From NCBI RefSeq assembly GCF_044430645.1, contig NZ_JAWUDN010000010.1:152592-216591 (forward strand): DNA of 64,000 nucleotides. Direction: 5' to 3'. Below the pieces are notes generated by a model. It made no database searches and was not told the DNA's origin. It saw only the letters and a program-made list of their open reading frames with translations. This document shows, piece after piece, positions 25,554-33,262 of this stretch. This DNA comes from Ewingella allii. Lineage in GTDB: Bacteria > Pseudomonadota > Gammaproteobacteria > Enterobacterales > Enterobacteriaceae. The translations under genes were made by a program, and so were the position numbers. How positions within the stretch are numbered: position 1 is the first letter of the stretch; each line of letters starts with the position of its first letter.

Positions 25554-25754
25554 TTAGTCTCTGCTGGCCACGCGAGGCTCGACGAAGGTGCCGTCTTTGC
25601 TGTCGACTTCGTTGAAGAACCAGATCCCGGCCGGGTAATCTTCCAGAGAAACCAGATACATCACGCCTTCGTAAAACTCTTCAATTTCCAGAACCTTGCC
25701 TTCACGGCGCGGGCCGCCGTCGGTCTTAACTGTCACCAGATCGTTAACTTTCAT
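25554..25754 (-). CDS. dsrB: DsrB family small protein
   Basis: 66 residues, against 62 in E. coli DsrB, with the core KVNDLVTVKTDGGPRREGKVL and EGVMYLVSLEDYPAGIWFFNE closely matching. DsrB is a soluble SH3-like small protein; its gene neighbours the DsrA RNA in E. coli and no firm function is known. The ATG is preceded by CGGGGTAACTCG. Here it lies next to a cold-shock gene rather than rcsA. Confidence 0.92.
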   Translation of the reverse strand: MKVNDLVTVKTDGGPRREGKVLEIEEFYEGVMYLVSLEDYPAGIWFFNEVDSKDGTFVEPRVASRD

Positions 25755-25887
25755 CGAGTTACCCCGTTATTATCCATGTTGTTGATTGTAGTACAGTGCG
25801 CCTTAAAAGGCATGCGGCTTAGACTTTGGCAAAGCGTTTAGCGAGAAATACCGCGCATTAGATAAAGGCTTTGGCAAAATCCAGACG

Positions 25888-25916
25888 TAAAAAAACCCGC
25901 ATATGCGGGTTTTTGT
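25888..25916 (-). terminator. Rho-independent terminator of the cold-shock gene
   Basis: AAAAACCCGCATATGCGGGTTTTTG, a GC stem with T-runs on either strand, directly downstream of the cold-shock gene. Confidence 0.85.
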
Positions 25917-25955
25917 AATCTTCGTTAATGTGCTGTAAACAGCGCAAAAGCGAGA

Positions 25956-26165
25956 TTAGATAGCGGTAACGTTAGCCGCAGACGGACCTTTAGCACCGTT
26001 CTCGATAGAGAACTGTACATTCTGGCCTTCAGCCAGGGTCTTGAAACCTTGATCCTGGATTGCAGAGAAGTGTACGAACACATCTTTGCTGCCATCAGCA
26101 GGAGTGATGAAGCCAAAGCCTTTAGACTCGTTAAACCACTTAACCTGACCTTTCATCATAGACAT
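25956..26165 (-). CDS. CspC/CspE-type cold-shock domain protein
   Basis: 69 residues, a single cold-shock domain. The RNA-binding motifs are intact: KGFGFI (RNP1) and VFVHF (RNP2). These OB-fold proteins bind single-stranded RNA and act as RNA chaperones and transcription antiterminators; CspC and CspE are expressed at normal temperature and stabilise stress mRNAs. By hand comparison it differs from E. coli CspC and CspE at about a dozen positions each, CspC-like in the first half and CspE-like in the last third (NGAKGPSAANV), so I do not assign one symbol. AAGGT lies eight bases before the ATG. Confidence 0.92.
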   Translation of the reverse strand: MSMMKGQVKWFNESKGFGFITPADGSKDVFVHFSAIQDQGFKTLAEGQNVQFSIENGAKGPSAANVTAI

Positions 26166-26286
26166 AGGAATTACCTTTAAAAAATAAATTTAGCCACCAT
26201 GGGCATGTTATAGCCGGATTTCAGTCGTTACTTATGGAGGCACTAAGAAGGAAATTCGTCAGATCAGGGTTATCGAGGATAACGCT

Positions 26287-26361
26287 TTAAATTTGAACCA
26301 CTTTACTCAGGATGTCGTGCATAAATAGGTCTGTACCACAGGCCGGAACGTATTTACTCAT
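26287..26361 (-). CDS. Tiny ORF (24 residues) upstream of the cold-shock gene, YobF-like position
   Basis: ATG at 26361 follows a near-perfect ribosome site (AGGAGG, five bases spacer). It encodes 24 residues starting MSKYVPACGTDLF and ending ILSKVVQI, then TAA. E. coli encodes the 47-residue YobF directly before cspC; the fragment CG..-ILSKVV here is weakly reminiscent of its CGIFSKEVLSKHV. The ORF could be a short YobF relative or a leader peptide for the cold-shock gene, whose start is about 120 bases downstream. Too short for homology to be convincing; the ribosome site is the main support. Confidence 0.5.
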   Translation of the reverse strand: MSKYVPACGTDLFMHDILSKVVQI

Positions 26362-26424
26362 GACTGCCTCCTAATAGCAACTCTTTTTATCTAATAACCT
26401 GCCTAAAGTAACGAAAATGGCGCA

Positions 26425-27339
26425 TTAATCATCAATGCGCTCGTTAAGCGTACGATTATTTGGTTTTTTATCAATAAGTTGAGATCTAAGCGCCGGCAAC
26501 CGGGTGCCACAATGGTCGCAAAAACGTGCATCTAATTCATGGCCGATGTGATGACAGTGGCGGCATGAACGCTGCTCACGCCCTTTTTGCAGTTCTTGCG
26601 ACATATAGGCCGTCAAGATCCCCGTAGGTACCGCGATTATCGAATAGCCCAGCAAAATCAAAACGGAAGCCAGTACCCGTCCGAGCGGCGTGTGCGGCGT
26701 AATATCGCCATAGCCCACCGTGGTCAGGGTCACGACCGCCCAGTAAACGGAAGCGCCCAGCGAAGTAAAGCCGTCCCGCCCTCCTTCTATAGCAAACATT
26801 AACCCGCCGAACAGGCAGAGAATGATCGCCACGAAGCCGAAGAACAGGCTTAGCTTATGCCGCGCACGCATCAGGCTGCGCCACAAGACGCCCGCCTCAT
26901 TCATATAGCGCAACAGCTTGAGCACCCTCAGCACGCGCAAAATTCGCAGCAGGCGAATCAGCACCACCATATCGCCAGTGCTCACCAGCGCGGGGAACAG
27001 CCAGAGGATATAGAGCGGCAGAATCGTCAGCAGATCCACCAGCCCGAAGAAACTCAGCGGGTAGCGCTCTTTGCTTGGCGTAGAAAATATTCGCAGCACA
27101 TATTCGAGGGTGAAAATGGCGGTAAAGCCCAGCTCGATTAGGCCGAAACGCTGCATGATATTGGGCGTATTCGGGAACAGGCTCTGCGCGCTGGACTCAA
27201 AGAACAGCGCAATGACGCTTAGGATGGCGGTCAGAATCCAAAACGCCTCCATGCGACGCCCGCTGCGGGTACGGTTATCAAATAGCAGCGTGTAACAACG
27301 CCAGCGCAACAACGCGATAAAACGGAACCGATGTGCCAT
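26425..27339 (-). CDS. Voltage-gated-type K+ channel with C-terminal zinc ribbon
   Basis: About 304 residues. Six transmembrane helices of the Kv layout: a voltage-sensor-like helix 4 with a regular arginine ladder (RLLRILRVLRVLKLLRY), then a pore loop with the potassium selectivity filter TLTTVGYGD. After the last helix the cytoplasmic tail carries CRHC...CDHC (about residues 258-280), a two-knuckle zinc-ribbon-like motif, and a hydrophilic end. ATG 27339 has AGGATGAG at good spacing; ATG 27351 is possible. It is probably a tetrameric K+ channel of the inner membrane. The ribbon is not part of the standard Kch/Kv architecture. Single gene. Confidence 0.85.
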   Translation of the reverse strand: MAHRFRFIALLRWRCYTLLFDNRTRSGRRMEAFWILTAILSVIALFFESSAQSLFPNTPNIMQRFGLIELGFTAIFTLEYVLRIFSTPSKERYPLSFFGLVDLLTILPLYILWLFPALVSTGDMVVLIRLLRILRVLRVLKLLRYMNEAGVLWRSLMRARHKLSLFFGFVAIILCLFGGLMFAIEGGRDGFTSLGASVYWAVVTLTTVGYGDITPHTPLGRVLASVLILLGYSIIAVPTGILTAYMSQELQKGREQRSCRHCHHIGHELDARFCDHCGTRLPALRSQLIDKKPNNRTLNERIDD

Positions 27340-27443
27340 AACAGTGCTCATCCTGAGAAGATAATCGCTCAAGAATAGCTATTTTCTGGCTAGAAAACTT
27401 ATTCTCGCGCCCTTCCCGGCTTATTTAGCCAAATTCAGATATA

Positions 27444-27483
27444 AAAAAACGCCGATTATCCCAATAGATAAACGACGTTTTTG
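27444..27483 (-). terminator. Rho-independent terminator of the 114-residue protein gene
   Basis: On the minus strand, AAACGTCGTTTATC-TATTGG-GATAATCGGCGTTTTTTT makes a long stem ended by seven Ts, about 40 bases after the stop codon at 27521. Confidence 0.65.
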
Positions 27484-27520
27484 TTTTCAGGCCATGTTCT
27501 GTATTCAGACCATAAACTGA

Positions 27521-27865
27521 TTAGTCCATTAATTCCGATACGGCATGGCGCACATAGGCGGTAATTTGCGCCAGGTCCTCAGGATCGGCGTTGCCGCCGC
27601 CAATGGAACGCACGGTATTTTCCAGATGGCCAATATCCTGTTCGACTTTTTTAGCAATCTGAACTTTTACGATGGTATCGACCGAGGAAATAAAGGCCCG
27701 CATCACCGCTTTTAACGCATAGATTTCACAAAAAGAGTCGTAGGCAGGCTTATCAGCGGGCACTGCATCTACAATTTTTGCGCGCGGTGGAAGGTTTTTC
27801 AGACCGTCCACGTGTTCAATCATCAGATCAATATCTCTGATTAATTCATCAAAATTCTTTGCCAC
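27521..27865 (-). CDS. Conserved-looking soluble protein of unknown function
   Basis: 114 residues, acidic and predicted mostly helical (MAKNFDELIRDIDLMIEHVDGL, then SFCEIYALKAVMRAFISSVDTIVKVQIAKK). No signal peptide or membrane helix. I do not recognise the family. The start is preceded by GCGAAGGAAAATC (AAGGA, good spacing), and it has its own terminator, so it looks like a genuine monocistronic gene. Neighbours give no functional hint. Confidence 0.7.
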   Translation of the reverse strand: MAKNFDELIRDIDLMIEHVDGLKNLPPRAKIVDAVPADKPAYDSFCEIYALKAVMRAFISSVDTIVKVQIAKKVEQDIGHLENTVRSIGGGNADPEDLAQITAYVRHAVSELMD

Positions 27866-27996
27866 TGATTTTCCTTCGCTCGGCGAAAGCCGAAGAATAC
27901 CACCGCCGTCACAAAGCGAGAAGTCAGCGAAGTGGTGAAAGATGAAATTTCAGCACGCAATGATTCCATCCCGCCCCTTTTTGCTCAGAATGACCA

Positions 27997-28031
27997 TAAA
28001 AAAACGCCCACAAATCGAAGTTTGCAGGCGC
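27997..28031 (-). terminator. Rho-independent terminator of the alcohol dehydrogenase gene
   Basis: On the minus strand, CGCCTGCAAAC-TTCGA-TTTGTGGGCG followed by TTTTTTTA, about 40 bases downstream of the stop codon at 28067. Confidence 0.75.
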
Positions 28032-28066
28032 ATGAGTTAGACGACTATCAGGCAAATCGCCGAAGA

Positions 28067-29125
28067 TTAGGCGTTTTTAAGAGACGCCATATCCACCACG
28101 AAACGGTATTTCACGTCGCTTTTCAGCATACGTTCATAAGCACCGTTAATGTCCTGCATATCGATCATCTCGACGTCACAACCAATGTTGTGCTCGGCGC
28201 AGAAATCCAACATTTCCTGAGTTTCAGCGATACCGCCAATCAGTGAACCCGCGACGGTTTTACGCCCGCCCACCAGCTTGCCACTGTGGATTGCAGGCTC
28301 GATTGGCTCGATCAGGCCGACCAGAATATGGGTACCGTCGCGTTTCAGCGTGTTCAGGTACGGGTTGAGGTCATGCTGGTTTGGCACGGTATCAAGGATG
28401 AAGTCGAAGTGGTTTTTCACCGCGTCCATCTGCTTTTCATCCGTAGAAATCACCACGTGGTCAGCACCCAGACGGTAAGCTTCCTGCTCTTTACCGGCGG
28501 AACGGGTGAACAGCGTGACGTCGGCGCCCAGCGCTTTAGCAAATTTCAGCCCCATGTGGCCCAAACCGCCCAGACCGACAACCGCCACTTTATGGCCTTT
28601 GCCGACTTTCCAGTGACGCAGCGGGGAATAGGTGGTGATACCGGCACACAGCAGTGGCGCTGCAGACTTAATATCCAGCTTTTCAGACACGCGCAGCACA
28701 AACTTTTCAGAGACGACGATCTGCTCTGAATAACCGCCGTAGGTCATCATGTTGTCATGACGATCGTAGCTGTTGTAGGTCATGGTTGCGCCTTCTTCAC
28801 AGTACTGTTCGAGGCTCTCGGCGCAGGAATCACAGTGCTGACAAGAATCGACCATACAGCCCACGCCGACAGTATCACCGACGCTGAAGCCCTTAACTTT
28901 GGCGCCTACCTGAGTAATGCGGCCAATGATTTCGTGTCCCGGAACCAGCGGATAGATGCTCTGATGCCATTCATTACGTGCCTGGTGGATATCTGAGTGA
29001 CATACGCCGCAATACATAATGTCGATAACTACGTCAGTATCACGCGGTGAGCGACGTTCAAAATTGTGGGGTGCCAATGGCGCAGTGGCTGACGTAGCAG
29101 CAAAACCTCGGACGTTAAGTGTCAT
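28067..29125 (-). CDS. Zinc-dependent NAD(P) alcohol dehydrogenase, YahK/CAD-like
   Basis: 352 residues, medium-chain dehydrogenase family. Catalytic zinc ligands: CGVCHSD (Cys, with following HSD), GHE, and a later Cys in LLCAGITTY. Structural zinc cysteines: MVDSCQHCDSCAESLEQYC. The Rossmann loop is VVGLGGLGHMGLKFAKALGA. This pattern belongs to the cinnamyl-alcohol-dehydrogenase-like group with E. coli YahK, NADPH-preferring reductases of aldehydes. The ATG has CAGGAGAG upstream and the gene has its own terminator. Likely role: reduction of toxic or fermentation aldehydes; the physiological substrate is not readable. Confidence 0.9.
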   Translation of the reverse strand: MTLNVRGFAATSATAPLAPHNFERRSPRDTDVVIDIMYCGVCHSDIHQARNEWHQSIYPLVPGHEIIGRITQVGAKVKGFSVGDTVGVGCMVDSCQHCDSCAESLEQYCEEGATMTYNSYDRHDNMMTYGGYSEQIVVSEKFVLRVSEKLDIKSAAPLLCAGITTYSPLRHWKVGKGHKVAVVGLGGLGHMGLKFAKALGADVTLFTRSAGKEQEAYRLGADHVVISTDEKQMDAVKNHFDFILDTVPNQHDLNPYLNTLKRDGTHILVGLIEPIEPAIHSGKLVGGRKTVAGSLIGGIAETQEMLDFCAEHNIGCDVEMIDMQDINGAYERMLKSDVKYRFVVDMASLKNA

Positions 29126-29281
29126 GAGTTCTCTCCTGAGGGGTTATCGTTAGACAAAATGCCAGCGCAACCTGCGCTAACGATATAAGTATGCCCCTTG
29201 GGAAGTGGGATTTCGTATAACGATCCTCGCGATTACTTGCCCGAATCTGTTTTTCTCAGGATTTTTGACGCGGTATCCCAA

Positions 29282-29307
29282 GAGGTGCGGCATTAACACC
29301 GCACCTC
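29282..29307. repeat. Perfect 9-bp inverted repeat
   Basis: GAGGTGCGG-N8-CCGCACCTC lies between the alcohol dehydrogenase start and the AI-2E gene end. No T-run follows on either strand, so a simple terminator is doubtful. It could be an operator or a processing hairpin for the AI-2E gene transcript. Confidence 0.5.
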
Positions 29308-29357
29308 AGGGGGAAATATGACGAGTTTTACTTCAAGAAGGGAACCTAGGGTAAAGG

Positions 29358-30368
29358 TTAAATCAGCTCAGCTTGTTTCAGTTCGCTTTTCAGATAGGCG
29401 TAGTAAATCGGCGCGGCCACCACGCCCGGCAAGCCGAAGGCTGATTCGAAGATAAGCATCGCCAGCAGCACTTCCCACGACTTGGCGTTAATGCGCGTGC
29501 CGACAATCCGCGCATTGAGGAAGTACTCCACCTTATGAATGACAATCAGGTACGCCAGCACCCCGACGCCCACCCACAGTGACAGGGAGAGGCCGACAAT
29601 GAAGATCACCGTATTGGAGATCAGATTGCCGATAACCGGCAGCAGGCCGCAGATAAAGGTGAAGGCCACCAGCGTTTTTGCCAGCGGCAGGTGAATGCCA
29701 AACAGCGGCAGAATGCCGAACAGAAACACGCCGGAGAGCACGGTGTTAATCAGTGAGATTTGGAACTGGGCAAAAACTACATTACGAAATGCCTGAGCCA
29801 GCAGGCGCACGCGCTGCAACAGTTCGTTTTTCAGCGGGGCATCCTGACTCTCTTTGTCTGGGCGCTGCAAAGAGATAATCGCGCCCAGAATCATACCAAT
29901 CAGCATGGTGACAAAGGCGTGGGCCGCGTTTTTCCCCACGGTTTGAATCATGGCGACGTGTTCGCGCACCCATTGCAGGAACTGGCGCTGTAGCTCTTCA
30001 ATATTGGCGGGCAGATAGTGCAACATGACTGGCGAAATGCGCCCCTGTGCGTCACTCAGCAAGCGAGAAACCATGGCGTTGAAGGCCACCGGGTTCTTAA
30101 TATCATCCATCAGGAAGTCGATAATCCCGGCAATCGCCAGAATCAGCACGCTCACTACTACGGTGCTGATGAGCGCCACCACCAGCCAGCGGGCGCGATC
30201 GCCACTGATGATTTTTTGGAAATGCGGTGTTAATCCATTAACCAGCTCGAACACCACGAATCCGGCGATAAAGCATGCCAACAGGTGCAGAGGCAGCACC
30301 AACAGTAGCCCCCCCATCACGATAAATAAACTCAGCCAGCGGATATGGTGCGATTTCATTAACTGCAT
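29358..30368 (-). CDS. AI-2E family transporter-like membrane protein
   Basis: About 336 residues from ATG 30368, which is preceded by AAGGA eight bases upstream (the frame opens at 30386). Eight hydrophobic helices; the family core is seen in the middle (QISLINTVLSGVFLFGILPLFGIHLPLAKTLV) and in the C-terminal LVIHKVEYFLNARIVGTRINAKSWEVLLAMLIFESAFGLPGVVAAP. The family includes PerM, YhhT and TqsA and covers autoinducer-2 export as well as Na+/H+ antiport. Specificity cannot be told from sequence. It is divergent from queH. Confidence 0.85.
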   Translation of the reverse strand: MQLMKSHHIRWLSLFIVMGGLLLVLPLHLLACFIAGFVVFELVNGLTPHFQKIISGDRARWLVVALISTVVVSVLILAIAGIIDFLMDDIKNPVAFNAMVSRLLSDAQGRISPVMLHYLPANIEELQRQFLQWVREHVAMIQTVGKNAAHAFVTMLIGMILGAIISLQRPDKESQDAPLKNELLQRVRLLAQAFRNVVFAQFQISLINTVLSGVFLFGILPLFGIHLPLAKTLVAFTFICGLLPVIGNLISNTVIFIVGLSLSLWVGVGVLAYLIVIHKVEYFLNARIVGTRINAKSWEVLLAMLIFESAFGLPGVVAAPIYYAYLKSELKQAELI

Positions 30369-30579
30369 TGTCTGCGTCCTTAACATTCAATTGCTGGGCA
30401 TTGCGCCGTGCTCGGCCAACATCCCGGTCGTTAGCATAACATTGTTGATTATTACCCAAGTTGGCATTCAGGAGATCAATAAGAAATTTTTGACAGTGAC
30501 GCACTGTCTTTTATCATAGGCATCAACCATCATGATGATTCTATTTTGATAAAGAAAATCTTAGTAACAGGCGAAGAAG

Positions 30580-31239
30580 ATGTCCGAACTGATCCGAGAA
30601 AAACTGTCCCTGCCTAAAGGGCATGATAAATTACTGCTTCACTCCTGTTGCGCACCCTGCTCCGGCGAGGTCATGGAAGCGATTCAAGCCTCGGGCATTG
30701 AATACACCATTTTCTTCTACAACCCGAATATTCATCCGCAAAAAGAATATACCCTGCGCAAAGAAGAGAATATGCGCTTTGCCGAACAGCACGGTATTCC
30801 GTTTATTGATGCCGATTATGACACTGACAATTGGTTTGAACGCGCGCGCGGTATGGAAAACGAGCCTGAACGCGGCATTCGCTGCACTATGTGTTTTGAT
30901 ATGCGTTTCGAGCGCACCGCGCTGTACGCTTATGAACACGGTTTCAGCGCCATCTCCAGCTCGCTGGGTATTTCCCGCTGGAAAGACATGAAACAGATTA
31001 ACGGCTGCGGCGACCGTGCGGCGGCGCCTTATCCGGGCATGGTCTATTGGGACTATAACTGGCGCAAGAAAGGCGGTTCGGCGCGCATGATTGAAATCAG
31101 CAAGCGCGAACGCTTCTACCAGCAAGAGTATTGCGGCTGCGTTTATTCCCTGCGCGACAGCAATTTGCACCGCAAGGCTCAAGGCCGCGACCTGATTAAA
31201 CTCGGCGTAAAATATTACGGCGACGAAGACGACGAATAA
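30580..31239 (+). CDS. queH: Epoxyqueuosine reductase QueH
   Basis: 219 residues. The hallmark cysteines are all present: HSCCAPCSGEV near the N-terminus, the middle CTMCFDMRFERTA, and CGCVYSLRDSN near the C-terminus. QueH performs the last step of queuosine synthesis in tRNA, epoxyqueuosine to queuosine, and uses a [4Fe-4S] cluster with a neighbouring metal site instead of the cobalamin of QueG. It replaces QueG non-orthologously in many bacteria. Single gene with a good terminator just after it. Confidence 0.93.
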   Translation: MSELIREKLSLPKGHDKLLLHSCCAPCSGEVMEAIQASGIEYTIFFYNPNIHPQKEYTLRKEENMRFAEQHGIPFIDADYDTDNWFERARGMENEPERGIRCTMCFDMRFERTALYAYEHGFSAISSSLGISRWKDMKQINGCGDRAAAPYPGMVYWDYNWRKKGGSARMIEISKRERFYQQEYCGCVYSLRDSNLHRKAQGRDLIKLGVKYYGDEDDE

Positions 31240-31266
31240 GCCTTAACCATCGCCTTATTGTTCATT

Positions 31267-31296
31267 AACCCCGCAACCTGTCTCGCGGGGTTAATT
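31267..31296 (+). terminator. Rho-independent terminator of queH
   Basis: AACCCCGC-AACCTGTCTC-GCGGGGTT followed by AATT, about 27 bases after the stop codon. The stem is strong; the T-run is short. Confidence 0.6.
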
Positions 31297-31601
31297 CACT
31301 AATCTAAACTTCTCGCCCCACACAATATTCCACGCTAAATAAAACACCCAGTTAATTAGCCTGAGCTTTATCTTAGACTCGCTTATTTTCCTCCCTCTTG
31401 TCCTGCCACTTATCAATTCACAGTCTTGCGCTGCACCGAACTGCTTGGTACTTTCCGAACAAAGCTGAGCGTTATTCCTCACTCGTCTACTTTATAACTC
31501 AAGGTTATTTTGTGGTTATTAGCGAGCAACGCGCAGCTTAAAAAATATAAAGACAGGACGTTGAGTTCATTCACAGATTACAGACAACAGGGGTAAGAAA
31601 T
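31297..31601. other. Intergenic leader upstream of the DUF969 operon
   Basis: About 300 bases, AT-rich, between the queH terminator and the DUF969 start. A promoter must lie here, but no clear motif stands out. The ribosome site is GGGGTAAGAAAT before ATG 31602. Confidence 0.4.
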
Positions 31602-32291
31602 ATGTGGGTATTAATAGGCATCCCGATCGTGGTGCTGGGCTTTGCGCTGCGGTTTAATCCACTTTTAGTCGTCACCGTTGCCGGTATTGCTACCGGCGCG
31701 GCGGGCGGCATGCATACGGTGGATATCATCAGCGCCTTCGGTAAAGCCTTTACCGAGAACCGCTATATGGGGCTGATTTGGCTGACGCTGCCGGTTATCG
31801 CCATCCTCGAGCGCAGCGGTCTGAAAGAGCGCGCGCGCGACCTGATCTCTAAGATCCACGCCGCCACTACCGGGCGCGTGCTGATGCTCTACTTCTTCCT
31901 ACGCCAAGTCACCGCCGCGCTGGGGCTTAACTCACTGGGCGGCCATGCGCAGATGGTGCGCCCGCTGATTGCCCCAATGGCGGAAGCCGCGGCGGTCACT
32001 AAGTATGGCGATTTGCCCAATGACGTTCGCCAGAAAATTCGCGCTAACGCCGCCGCCGTCGATAACATCGCGGTGTTCTTCGGTGAAGATATTTTTATCG
32101 CCGTGCAATCTATCTTGCTGATCAAAGGCTTCCTGGAGCAAAACGGGATCTCCGTCGAGCCACTGCACCTCTCCGTTTGGGCCATTCCCACCGCCATCGC
32201 CGCGCTTATTATTCACTTTATTCGCCTGTGGCTGCTGGATCGCTCGCTGGCCAAGCGTTTTGATGCTCAGCATGGAGGCATTGCCAAATGA
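31602..32291 (+). CDS. DUF969 membrane protein, half of a two-part permease
   Basis: 229 residues with about six membrane helices (IGIPIVVLGFALRFNPLLVV, LIWLTLPVIAILERSGLKERARD, a C-terminal FIRLWLLDRSLAKRF). DUF969 is always found with DUF979, and in other bacteria the pair often sits with 5-oxoproline or pyroglutamyl genes, so it is thought to be a small-acid permease. The stop overlaps the DUF979 start (ATGA). Family call from the conserved ATTGRVLMLYFFLRQVTAALGLN and AVDNIAVFFGEDIFIA blocks. Confidence 0.82.
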   Translation: MWVLIGIPIVVLGFALRFNPLLVVTVAGIATGAAGGMHTVDIISAFGKAFTENRYMGLIWLTLPVIAILERSGLKERARDLISKIHAATTGRVLMLYFFLRQVTAALGLNSLGGHAQMVRPLIAPMAEAAAVTKYGDLPNDVRQKIRANAAAVDNIAVFFGEDIFIAVQSILLIKGFLEQNGISVEPLHLSVWAIPTAIAALIIHFIRLWLLDRSLAKRFDAQHGGIAK

Positions 32292-33238
32292 TCAGCTTAG
32301 AATCGGTTTATATCCTCGCGGGCCTGATGTTCTGCGCCTACGCCATTTTCAATCTGTATGACAAAACTAACAACCGCCGTCTGGTTAACGCCCTGTTCTG
32401 GGGAGTGTATGGCGTGACCTTCCTGCTTGGCGGCGAGCTGCCGCACTTAGTGACGGGCTGTATGGCTATCCTGTTGGCGGTGATTGCCGGGACCGGCAAA
32501 CTGGGCAAAGGCAAGTCGGATAACGACCAGCCGGAAGCCACCGCCAGACGCGAAGCTGGCGCCAAGCGCTTTGGCAACAAGCTGTTTATTCCGGCCCTGC
32601 TGATCCCTATCGTGACCTTGGTCGGTACCCTGACCCTAAAAAATACCGGTCTGGTGGAAGCCAAAAACGTCACGCTGATCTCACTGGTGCTAGGCACGCT
32701 GGTTGCCTTTATCGTGGCGCTGGTGATGCTGCGCGACTCGCCGCTGAAGGCCATCAAGGCAGGCGGGCAGACCATGGACACCGTGGGCTGGGCGGCAATT
32801 TTGCCGCAGATGCTCGCCGCGCTGGGCGCGCTCTTTGCTCTGGCGGGCGTCGGTGGCGTGGTGGCCGACTTGGTGAAAAGCATCATTCCACTGGGTTCGC
32901 CGCTGGCGATTATCGTGGCTTACACCTTCGGCATGGCGCTGTTTACCATGATCATGGGTAACGGTTTTGCCGCTTTCCCGGTGATGACCGCGGGTATCGG
33001 CCTACCGCTGATCGTCAACCAGCTGGGCGGAAATCCGGCGATTATGGGCGCTATCGGTATGCTGTCCGGCTTCTGCGGCACGCTAATGACGCCAATGGCC
33101 GCCAACTTCAACATCGTGCCCGCCGCGCTGCTCGAGCTTCAGGATAAAAACGGTGTCATCAAGGCGCAGTGGCTGACCGGCGCCCTGTTACTGCTGGTGA
33201 ACACCGCGCTGATGTATTTATTTGTGTTCCGCTTCTAA
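32288..33238 (+). CDS. DUF979 membrane protein, partner of DUF969
   Basis: 316 residues, about nine or ten membrane helices. The conserved DUF979 core is visible: MDTVGWAAILPQMLAALGALFALAG, then FTMIMGNGFAAFPVMTAGIGLPLIV and GMLSGFCGTLMTPMAANFNIVPAALLEL. The GNGFAAFP and GTLMTPMAANFN loops resemble re-entrant loops of ion-coupled carriers (inference). It is translationally coupled to DUF969 and 24 bases ahead of the DUF2891 gene. Confidence 0.84.
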   Translation: MISLESVYILAGLMFCAYAIFNLYDKTNNRRLVNALFWGVYGVTFLLGGELPHLVTGCMAILLAVIAGTGKLGKGKSDNDQPEATARREAGAKRFGNKLFIPALLIPIVTLVGTLTLKNTGLVEAKNVTLISLVLGTLVAFIVALVMLRDSPLKAIKAGGQTMDTVGWAAILPQMLAALGALFALAGVGGVVADLVKSIIPLGSPLAIIVAYTFGMALFTMIMGNGFAAFPVMTAGIGLPLIVNQLGGNPAIMGAIGMLSGFCGTLMTPMAANFNIVPAALLELQDKNGVIKAQWLTGALLLLVNTALMYLFVFRF

Positions 33239-33262
33239 CCGCCAACTCGGGAGAGATTGAAG

